Position numbers and translations under genes: made by a program
DNA from: Oscillospiraceae bacterium
GTDB lineage: Bacteria > Bacillota > Clostridia > Oscillospirales > Oscillospiraceae
Length of the DNA: 13,101 bases
Direction: 5' to 3'
Assembly (NCBI GenBank): GCA_017400415.1
Contig: JAFPTE010000184.1
Span: forward strand, 1 to 13,101
Notes under the pieces: model-generated
The model's input: the letters and a program-made list of their open reading frames with translations, nothing else
What the model was told of the DNA's origin: nothing
Databases searched by the model: none
Shown here: piece by piece, positions 7,440-13,101 of the stretch
Layout: each line of letters begins with the position of its first letter
How positions within the stretch are numbered: position 1 is the stretch's first letter

Positions 7440-8318
7440 TCAGGGTTGTTTATTCTCTTTAAGTCCCGCCACTATGCGGCGGACGCCGAAGGCGTCCTCA
7501 TGATAGGCGGCGGTGAAGCCGCTGTCCCGGAGCAGAAGGCCGATCTCGTCCGCCTGGCCCTCGCCGCACTCGAAGAGGATGACGCCGTCATCCTTCAGTA
7601 TATCCGTCCACCGGGGTATGATGGCCCGGTAAAAATCCAGGCCGTCGGGGCCCCCGTCCAGGGCCTCCCGGGGCTCGAAATCCCGGACGGAGGAGTCCAG
7701 GGTCTTTATCTCCTTCGTGGGGATATAGGGCGGGTTGGAGATTATCATATCGAAGCGTCCCAGCATCATGGGTGGGCTTTTCAGCACGTCGGCATCGATG
7801 ACGATGGTGTTCCCCGCCACGTTATTGCGGCGCACGTTCTTCCTGGCCACCCGCAGGGCCTTCATGGAGTTATCCGCCAGGACTATCTTGGCGTCCGCCA
7901 CCTTGGCCGCAACGGATATGCCGATGCAGCCCGTGCCGCAGCACAGGTCCAGGACCCTTGCCCCGGCAGTGTGCCGCCCGCGGAGGAGCCGCAGGGCCAG
8001 CTCCGCCAGAGTTTCCGTCTCCGGCCGGGGGATAAGCACCCCGGCGGCCACCTCCATGGGCAGGCCCATGAACTCCCACTCGCCCAGCACGTAGGCGATG
8101 GGCTCCCCGGCGATGCGCCGGGCGGTGAATTCCCGGACCCTGGCCTCGGTCTCGCCCATGGCGTAAAACTTGATGTCCCGGTAAAACTCCTCCCGGCTCT
8201 TCCCCGCAGCGGCGGAGAGCATGAGCCGTGCCTCCAGGTCGTAGGCCTCTATGCCGGCGGCCTTCAGGGCCTTCCGGGTCTCAAGGTAGATATCGTTATA
8301 TGTCTTTATCCCACTCAC
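7440..8318 (-). CDS. prmC: Peptide chain release factor N5-glutamine methyltransferase
   Basis: PrmC (HemK) methylates the glutamine of the GGQ motif in release factors RF1 and RF2 using S-adenosylmethionine. The 292-residue protein has a helical N-terminal domain (1-90), the LIPRPETE motif (95-102), the SAM loop DLCCGTGCIG (124-133), and the substrate-glutamine NPPY motif at 195-198 followed by IPTKEI. The C-terminal FECGEGQ is also typical. The start appears to be GTG at 8318. The in-frame stop of the preceding gene lies four codons upstream and no ATG is available nearby. Only a G-rich run abuts the GTG, so reinitiation after the upstream gene is likely. In many Firmicutes prmC is next to prfA, but here recA follows instead. 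Confidence 0.95.
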   Translation of the reverse strand: MSGIKTYNDIYLETRKALKAAGIEAYDLEARLMLSAAAGKSREEFYRDIKFYAMGETEARVREFTARRIAGEPIAYVLGEWEFMGLPMEVAAGVLIPRPETETLAELALRLLRGRHTAGARVLDLCCGTGCIGISVAAKVADAKIVLADNSMKALRVARKNVRRNNVAGNTIVIDADVLKSPPMMLGRFDMIISNPPYIPTKEIKTLDSSVRDFEPREALDGGPDGLDFYRAIIPRWTDILKDDGVILFECGEGQADEIGLLLRDSGFTAAYHEDAFGVRRIVAGLKENKQP

Positions 8319-8327
8319 CCCCAGGCT

Positions 8328-9278
8328 TTACCAGCTGTCGCCGGCGCCCCGCTCCTCAGGCCTCACCAGCTCCAGGGAGCGGATGGCCACCTCCAGCATG
8401 CTGTCATCGGGCTCGGCAGTGGTTATGAGCTGGAGGGCCTTCCCCGGGGCGGAGATTATGCGGGTAAGGGCGTTGTCGTGCCGGCCGGCGTATTTGATTA
8501 TCTCGTAGCTGATGCCCACGGTCAGAGGCAGCAGCAGAATCCGCATGAGCATCCGGACCCAGACGTTGGACCAGCGGACCAGGGAGAACACCAGGATGCT
8601 GACCACCATGACGATGAGCAGGAAGCTGGTGCCGCACCGGGGATGGAGCCGGGGCTGCTTCCGGGCGTTTTCCACAGTCAGGGGCAGGCCCGCCTCATAG
8701 CAGAAGATGGTCTTGTGCTCGGCGCCGTGGTACATCCAGACCCGCTTTATCTCCTTCATCCGGGAGACCAGGATAAGGTAGGAGAGGAAAATCACTATTC
8801 TGAAAAGGCCCTCGATAAGGTTCCGCAGGATGCCGTTTCCCACGAAGGGGGCCACAAGCCCCGCCAGGATGGTGGGCAGCAGGATAAAGAGCCCCACGGA
8901 CAGGGCGATTCCCAGGGCCACCGCCACGCCGACGATGACCTTCTGGGCCTTATCCTCCGGAAAGTGCTTCTGAATCCAGAGGTCCAGCTTGTCCGGCTCG
9001 CCCTGCTCCTCCTCCGGCAGAAACTCGGCGGAGTACATCATGGCCTTGACGCCCTTTATCATGGTGTCCACAAAATTCACGGCTCCCCGGATTATGGGCA
9101 GGCCCAGGATTGGGTACTTATCCTTGGGCAGGGAGTAGCCCTCCACCTTTTCCTCCAGGGTGCCGTCGGGCTTCCGGATTACGATGGCCTGCTTTTCCGG
9201 CCCCCGCATCAGTATGCCCTCCATAAGCGCCTGGCCTCCGATGGAGGTCTTGAAGGCGCAGCTCTTCTCTTCTGACAT
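8328..9278 (-). CDS. DUF1385 family membrane protein (YqhQ-like)
   Basis: I recognise the DUF1385 family, related to B. subtilis YqhQ, but no firmly established function. The 316-residue protein begins with the family hallmark IGGQALMEGILMRGP (13-27). Predicted membrane segments lie near 112-147, 155-173, 218-235 and 240-262. Between them is a conserved His/Cys-rich cytoplasmic or loop region, MYHGAEHKTIFCYE (182-195) and HPRCGTSF (212-219), which looks like a possible metal site. The start has AAGGAG five bases upstream. It is followed by prmC after nine bases, an association common in Clostridia, and it follows the histidine kinase after 17 bases. Its position suggests an envelope role, but the function is unknown. 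Confidence 0.92.
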   Translation of the reverse strand: MSEEKSCAFKTSIGGQALMEGILMRGPEKQAIVIRKPDGTLEEKVEGYSLPKDKYPILGLPIIRGAVNFVDTMIKGVKAMMYSAEFLPEEEQGEPDKLDLWIQKHFPEDKAQKVIVGVAVALGIALSVGLFILLPTILAGLVAPFVGNGILRNLIEGLFRIVIFLSYLILVSRMKEIKRVWMYHGAEHKTIFCYEAGLPLTVENARKQPRLHPRCGTSFLLIVMVVSILVFSLVRWSNVWVRMLMRILLLPLTVGISYEIIKYAGRHDNALTRIISAPGKALQLITTAEPDDSMLEVAIRSLELVRPEERGAGDSW

Positions 9279-9295
9279 TGGTTCTCCTTCTTCGG

Positions 9296-10738
9296 TTAAA
9301 TCTTTTCTTCCGCAGGAATTCGTATTGTCACCAGGGTGCCGCCGCCCTCCGCATTGGAGAGCTTCATGGTGCCCCCGTGGAATTTTATGATCTCGTCGCT
9401 GACGGCAAGGCCGATGCCGCTGCCCCGCTTCTTGGAATTGCCCTTGTAAAACTTGAGCTTCACCCGCTCCAGCTCCTCCTCCGGGATGCCGGGGCCGAAG
9501 TCCCGGAACCGGAGCACCACGTCGCCGTTTTCCGCAGCGGTGCTGATTATGAGGCGCCCTCCCTCGGCGGCGTACTTGGCGGCGTTGTCAAAGATATTGT
9601 AAAACACCTGCCGCAGCCGCTCCGGGTCCCCGTTTATAAGGGGCAGGTCCTTCTCCGAGGGCTCGTAGATGAGCTCCAGCTCCCCCTTCAGAAGCTCCCG
9701 GTAGGCGAAGATGGCGTCCTCCAGCTCGGAGGCGGCGTCCATCTCCACGGCGTTCAGGGTGAAGCGGCCGTCCTGAATCCGGGTGAAGTCCAGGAGCTCC
9801 TCCACCATCTTGGTAAGGCGCCGGGCCTCCTTGACAATTATCTCAACGCCCCGGCGGTCCTCCTCCGGCAGGTTTTCGTCATAGGAGAGGGTCTCGCCCC
9901 AGCCGGTGATGGCCGTCAGGGGGGTGCGGAGCTCGTGGGACACGGAGGAGATGAACTCCGTCTGGGCCTTCTCCGCCCTCGAAAGCTTCACGGACATATC
10001 GTTCAGAACGTCCGCCATATCTCCGATCTCGTCAGAGTATTTTTTGCTTATCCTGGTGCCGTAGCTGCCGTCCGCAATGCGCTGGGCCACGGCGGTTATC
10101 TCCCGCATGGGGTCGATGACCGTGGACAGGAACATGAGGTTTATGAGCACCACCAGAAGCATGGCGGAGGCGCCCACCCCGGCGGCCCCCAGGATGACCA
10201 TTATGTTCTGCCGGTCCACCAGCCGCATGCTGGTCACGTAGCGCATGACGCCGATGACCTGGCCGTCGGAATAGGTCATGGGGGCGGAGACCGCCATGAT
10301 ATGCTCCCCGGTGCCGGCATTCCGGCCCTCCCAGACCCGGACCTCCTTGGAGCTGATGGCCCCGGAGATATCCTCCGTGCCTGGCACGGTGCCGGCGGCC
10401 ATGGTGGTATAGGAGGACATCATGACCCGGCCCTCCGTGTCGATGAACTGCAGGTCGATCTTGCTGGCGTCCTCAAAGGCCTCGATATACATATAGGCGG
10501 AGTCATAGTACTCCGCATAGGTGCGGGTTATGTAGTTCTGGAAAAACCCCGCCGTGGCGGAGGCCTTGGAGACCAGGCCCTCCCGCACGGTGCGCACGTT
10601 GTTGCCCGTGGCGGTGACGGAGAACAGCACGCCGATGACAAGGACGATGAGGAAAATCACCAGAAGGGAGCTCATCATCCACCGGCGCCGCAGGCCCCGG
10701 ACCCGGAGTCTCAGACGTGGTGCCTTGTCCTCGGCCAT
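9296..10738 (-). CDS. HAMP-domain sensor histidine kinase
   Basis: This membrane kinase of a two-component system autophosphorylates on histidine and passes phosphate to the regulator encoded just upstream. It has 480 residues. A basic N-terminus leads into TM1 (about 22-42). An extracytoplasmic domain of about 135 residues resembles a small Cache/PAS-like sensor. TM2 is at about 179-205, HAMP at about 203-255, HisKA with the H-box SSVSHELRTPL (phosphoacceptor H268), and HATPase_c with N-box NIFDNAAKYA (N385), G1 DFGPGIP (413-419) and G2 GSGIGLAV (439-446). All catalytic motifs are intact. The start ATG lies one base from the stop of the regulator gene. The ligand cannot be read from the sequence. 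I would not assign it to PhoR, WalK or another named kinase. Confidence 0.95.
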   Translation of the reverse strand: MAEDKAPRLRLRVRGLRRRWMMSSLLVIFLIVLVIGVLFSVTATGNNVRTVREGLVSKASATAGFFQNYITRTYAEYYDSAYMYIEAFEDASKIDLQFIDTEGRVMMSSYTTMAAGTVPGTEDISGAISSKEVRVWEGRNAGTGEHIMAVSAPMTYSDGQVIGVMRYVTSMRLVDRQNIMVILGAAGVGASAMLLVVLINLMFLSTVIDPMREITAVAQRIADGSYGTRISKKYSDEIGDMADVLNDMSVKLSRAEKAQTEFISSVSHELRTPLTAITGWGETLSYDENLPEEDRRGVEIIVKEARRLTKMVEELLDFTRIQDGRFTLNAVEMDAASELEDAIFAYRELLKGELELIYEPSEKDLPLINGDPERLRQVFYNIFDNAAKYAAEGGRLIISTAAENGDVVLRFRDFGPGIPEEELERVKLKFYKGNSKKRGSGIGLAVSDEIIKFHGGTMKLSNAEGGGTLVTIRIPAEEKI

Positions 10739-10739
10739 A

Positions 10740-11426
10740 TCAGGCCCTCCACTTATAGCCCACGCCCCAGACCGTGGTTATGTAGGCGGGGCTGGTGGGG
10801 TCGTCTTCTATCTTTATTCTCAGGCGCCGGATGTTCACATCCACTATCTTCAGCTCCCCCAGGTAGTCCCGGCCCCAGACGGAGTTCAGAATATCCTCCC
10901 TTGTGAGGGCCTTCCCCGGGTTTTCCATAAAGAGCTTCATGATGGAGTACTCCACCTGGGTCAGGCGGATTCTCTCCCCATCCTTCTCCAGGGACCGGCT
11001 CTGGGTGTTCAGCCGGAAGGGCCCCTGGACCAGGTCCCCGGGCTCCGGGTCCCCGAACTCGCCCAGGCGGCGGCACAGGGCGTCCACCCGGGCGGTGAGC
11101 TCCGCCGGGGAGAAGGGCTTGGTCACGTAGTCGTCCGCCCCGGTCATGAGGCCCATGACCTTATCCATCTCCTGGGTCCGGGCGGTGAGCATGATTATGC
11201 CGATGCGGGGATTGGAGGCACGGATCTGGCGGCAGACCTCAAAGCCGTCAATATCCGGCAGCATTATATCCAGAAGGGCCACCTTTATATCCGGGTTTTC
11301 CTTCATCCGCTCCAGGGCCTCCAGCCCGGTGGCGGCCTCGATGGGCTCATAGCCCGAGCGCTTGAGATTTATAACAACGAAGCTGCGGATGTTCGCCTCG
11401 TCCTCCAGAACAAGGACCTTTCTCAT
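10740..11426 (-). CDS. OmpR/PhoB-family response regulator
   Basis: This DNA-binding regulator is the partner of the adjacent histidine kinase. The 228-residue protein has a receiver domain (1-115) with acidic residues E8-D9, phosphoacceptor D53 (ALLDIMLPD), T81 and K103 (VTKPF), and then a winged-helix DNA-binding domain (about 128-226). That domain carries the family features LTQVEYSIMKLF, WGRDYLGELKIVDVNIRRLR and the VWGVGYKW end. Its ATG has AAGGAGG five bases upstream, overlapping the stop of the lipoprotein gene. It precedes the kinase by one base. It may autoregulate the operon, but no operator is proven. Confidence 0.96.
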   Translation of the reverse strand: MRKVLVLEDEANIRSFVVINLKRSGYEPIEAATGLEALERMKENPDIKVALLDIMLPDIDGFEVCRQIRASNPRIGIIMLTARTQEMDKVMGLMTGADDYVTKPFSPAELTARVDALCRRLGEFGDPEPGDLVQGPFRLNTQSRSLEKDGERIRLTQVEYSIMKLFMENPGKALTREDILNSVWGRDYLGELKIVDVNIRRLRIKIEDDPTSPAYITTVWGVGYKWRA

Positions 11427-11436
11427 GCTGTCCTCC

Positions 11437-12762
11437 TTATCCGACCTCGCCGGTCATCCACTCGGAGTAGAGTATGTTGAAGCTCTGCTCCACCTGTTCT
11501 CTTTCCGCCTGAAAGCCCTCCGGCCGGGCCGTTATCTCGGCTGCGAAGACCTTCTCATCCTGCCGGCGGAGCACAAAGCGCCCTGCTGCCGCCGCCCGCT
11601 CCTCCCGGTTGTCACCGGTGAGGGTATATATCGTAAGAAAATCCACCGCCTCGTTCCGGCGGTCCAGGAAGGAGAAAATGACCGCCCGCTCCCCGCCGAC
11701 GCTGTCCTGCCGGTGGACGGTCACGTTGCCGAGCCACTCTTCCGGGAACACGAAGAACCAGGAGTCGGCGCTGTTTATGTAGGTGGCCTCCACCGCCCGG
11801 CTCTGGCCCAGGCTGTCATAATCGGACCAGTAAACAATATCATAGATGCCGGAGGTCCCGTACACCATAGGCAGCTGCTCATTTCTGGGCACGTCCAGGA
11901 CCCCGTCCCCGTCTATATCCCGGCTCCAGAGACTGGAGGAGCGGAAGGTGTTGGAGGCGCCGATGGTCTCGTCCAGGGTGATGTTCCGTATGCCCTCCGG
12001 CCCGGTGCAGAAGATATCCGTAACCAGCCTTGTGCCCATGGTGCTCTCCGCAAAGAGGGCGGCGGTGCCGTCCCGCAGGACTGCGGAGCGGACCCGGCGC
12101 AGGTTCCGGGCGCCGCTGGAGATAGGTGCGGCGGTACTTGTAAGCTCCCCGTCCTTCCCCAGGGAATAGCAGACGGCGGCGCCGTCATTTTCCCCGGAGC
12201 TCAGGGTGAAGGTCACCAGCTCCGTGCGGCCGTCCCCGTCCAGGTCGGCGGTGACGAAGCGGTTATAGCCCGTTACCATGGCCGCCCGGCCGGCCAGGGC
12301 CTTCATATCGTAAAGGGTCAGCAGGTTCATGCCGGAGTCCGTGGAGCAGCCCACCGCCAGGTACTTGGCGCCGGAGCCGTCCATATCCACGTAGCCCACG
12401 CTCTCGAAGCCCGTGCCGCTGCCCACCAGAACGCAGCTGCGCTCATACATGCCGTTGTTGTAGCGGAAGACGTAGACCCTGGGGCCCCCGTCTCCCGGCG
12501 CCCGGAGGAAGGCCAGGGCCTCACGGACCCCGTCCCCGTCCAGGTCCTCCATCTGCACGGACTGGCGGTTCTGGCCGGAGGCCGGGGCAGAGTATTCGGC
12601 GCCGGTCTCCAGAAGGGCTGTTATCTGGACCTGGAGGCCCACATAGGTGTCCGTCAGCTTGGGAAGGGCGTAAAAATCCTCCGCACTCTCCCCGGAGCAG
12701 CCGAAAAGGCCCAGAAAAAGGGCCGCCGACAGAGCTATTGCCGCCGCTTTGCGCATTTTCAA
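11437..12762 (-). CDS. Lipoprotein with FG-GAP/VCBS-like repeats
   Basis: I do not recognise a named family. The product is a predicted surface lipoprotein of about 441 residues. It has a short basic N-terminus (KMRK), a hydrophobic stretch and a lipobox FLGLFGC with the lipidated Cys at residue 22. The mature part has four Asp-rich turns, DLDGDG (73-78), DMDGSG (126-131), DLDGDG (173-178) and DIDGDG (282-287), each followed by a strand such as REALAF or TELVTF. These resemble calcium-binding FG-GAP beta-propeller blades. The start is uncertain: TTG at 12762 has AAAGGAGG at the ideal eight-base distance, while ATG at 12756 is 14 bases from it. The GTG at 12786 lacks a plausible site. It is first in the operon, ten bases before the response regulator, and may act as a sensory or envelope partner of the kinase. 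Confidence 0.88.
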   Translation of the reverse strand: MKMRKAAAIALSAALFLGLFGCSGESAEDFYALPKLTDTYVGLQVQITALLETGAEYSAPASGQNRQSVQMEDLDGDGVREALAFLRAPGDGGPRVYVFRYNNGMYERSCVLVGSGTGFESVGYVDMDGSGAKYLAVGCSTDSGMNLLTLYDMKALAGRAAMVTGYNRFVTADLDGDGRTELVTFTLSSGENDGAAVCYSLGKDGELTSTAAPISSGARNLRRVRSAVLRDGTAALFAESTMGTRLVTDIFCTGPEGIRNITLDETIGASNTFRSSSLWSRDIDGDGVLDVPRNEQLPMVYGTSGIYDIVYWSDYDSLGQSRAVEATYINSADSWFFVFPEEWLGNVTVHRQDSVGGERAVIFSFLDRRNEAVDFLTIYTLTGDNREERAAAAGRFVLRRQDEKVFAAEITARPEGFQAEREQVEQSFNILYSEWMTGEVG

Positions 12763-12807
12763 GGCCAGTCCCTCCTTTGGGCCCACTCCCCCCAGAATAT
12801 TCAGTTT

Positions 12808-12816
12808 ATTCTACCA
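12808..12816 (-). promoter_or_regulatory. Candidate extended -10 promoter of operon 1
   Basis: On the minus strand TGgTAGAAT gives an extended -10 element (TG plus TAGAAT). It would start transcription near 12801, about 40 bases before the lipoprotein start. The -35 is weak (TCTACA-like at a 19-base spacing). A small dyad, CACAA (12815-12819) and TTGTG (12830-12834), overlaps the upstream edge, and GAATATTC (12795-12802) lies at the predicted start point. Either could be an operator. This is inference from motifs only. Confidence 0.45.
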
Positions 12817-12890
12817 CAAATCCCGCCGATTGTGTAGACTAAATATGAATTTTTGTGCCATTATCTGCGCCCGGCACTTCACCGGACCCA

Positions 12891-12938
12891 CAATCCCTCA
12901 GTCAGCTTCGCTGACAGCTCCCTTTACACAAGGGAGCC
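12891..12938 (+). repeat. Hairpin-rich intergenic repeat, copy 1
   Basis: The copy reads CAATCCCTCAGTC and then forms two adjacent hairpins: GTCAGC-TTC-GCTGAC (12901-12915) and GCTCCCTT-TACAC-AAGGGAGC (12917-12937). The layout matches copies 2 and 3. It resembles short palindromic repeats I associate with gut Clostridia genomes. No transposase or coding potential is visible. Confidence 0.75.
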
Positions 12939-12941
12939 AAA

Positions 12942-13007
12942 GGGCAGTCTCCGTCTTCAAAGCCTTCCCCTTGAGGGCGGTCTCTTTCTTCAAAGCCTTC
13001 CCCTGGA
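12942..13007 (+). repeat. 33-base imperfect tandem duplication
   Basis: Two adjacent 33-base units (12942-12974 and 12975-13007) start with GGGCAGTCTC and GGGCGGTCTC and share TCTTCAAAGCCTTCCCCT. They differ at four positions. The second unit runs into the 20-base palindrome of copy 2, so the first unit probably arose by local duplication of the end of that repeat. Confidence 0.85.
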
Positions 13008-13043
13008 GGGGAAGGTGCCGAGCGCAGCGAGGCGGATGAGGTG
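12996..13043 (-). repeat. Hairpin-rich intergenic repeat, copy 2 (inverted)
   Basis: Read on the minus strand it begins CACCTCATCCGCC, then has a short GC-rich hairpin, then the near-perfect palindrome CCTTCCCCT-CC-AGGGGAAGG (12996-13015). The order (CACCTCATC head, small hairpin, long C-rich/G-rich hairpin) is that of copies 1 and 3 in opposite orientation. Copies 1 and 2 face each other around the tandem duplication. Confidence 0.75.
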
Positions 13044-13076
13044 TCGCCTTTTCTGCAATTTTGGCCCATACACATC

Positions 13077-13101
13077 CACCTCATCAGTCGCCTCCGGCGA
13101 C
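13077..13101 (+). repeat. Hairpin-rich intergenic repeat, copy 3 (cut by window end)
   Basis: The head CACCTCATCAGTC is followed by the hairpin GTCGCC-TCC-GGCGAC (13087-13101), then the window ends. Its first hairpin matches that of copy 1 in position and size but with different paired bases. Its CACCTCATC (13077-13085) is the exact inverse of GATGAGGTG (13035-13043) at the end of copy 2, 33 bases away. Confidence 0.7.

Noticed and set aside
7446..10906. Long plus-strand open frames opposite prmC, DUF1385 and the histidine kinase
   Set aside because: These are also shadows. The minus-strand products carry full family motifs and good ribosome sites, while the plus-strand products show none.
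12787..13039. Short open frames in the upstream intergenic region
   Set aside because: They run through the hairpin repeats, lack ribosome sites and give proteins without recognisable features.
12891..13101. CRISPR array or transposon end
   Set aside because: Copies are in mixed orientation, differ in sequence and have no regular spacers. No transposase or cas gene is visible.

Overview
The window reads as a chromosomal, GC-rich segment from a Clostridia-type Firmicute, probably a gut Oscillospiraceae/Ruminococcaceae relative. The reasons are the strong AAGGAGG-type ribosome binding sites, a tRNA-sensing T-box leader, a DUF1385 membrane protein next to prmC, a recA-recX-rimO-pgsA cluster, and hairpin-rich intergenic repeats of a kind I associate with gut Clostridia. 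Taxonomy is inferred, not measured. All twelve genes lie on the minus strand, so the order of transcription runs from high to low coordinates.

Upstream end (about 12787-13101): no gene. It holds three copies of a hairpin-rich repeat in mixed orientation, a 33-base tandem duplication, and a candidate extended -10 promoter for the first operon.

Operon 1 (12762 down to 3827): FG-GAP-like lipoprotein, OmpR-type response regulator, HAMP sensor histidine kinase, DUF1385 membrane protein, prmC, recA, recX, rimO, pgsA. Gaps are at most 23 bases, several junctions are stop/start overlaps or near-contacts, and I see no terminator inside. The run joins an envelope-facing signalling unit to translation termination (PrmC), recombination and repair (RecA, RecX), ribosome modification (RimO) and phospholipid synthesis (PgsA).

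Operon 2 (about 3798 down to and beyond 1): a clear sigma-A-type promoter, a T-box leader with specifier codon UGC and T-box UGGA (both matching tRNA-Cys) and a strong intrinsic terminator, followed by cysE (serine acetyltransferase), cysS (cysteinyl-tRNA synthetase) and polA (DNA polymerase I, cut by the window edge). Uncharged tRNA-Cys should raise both cysteine precursor synthesis and cysteine charging. PolA, tightly packed behind cysS, appears to share this control.

I found no mobile element gene, CRISPR array, phage gene or defence system. The most unusual points are polA under a cysteine T-box, a perfect palindrome filling the promoter spacer of that operon, the signalling lipoprotein operon fused to recA and its neighbours, and the repeat cluster with compensatory base changes.
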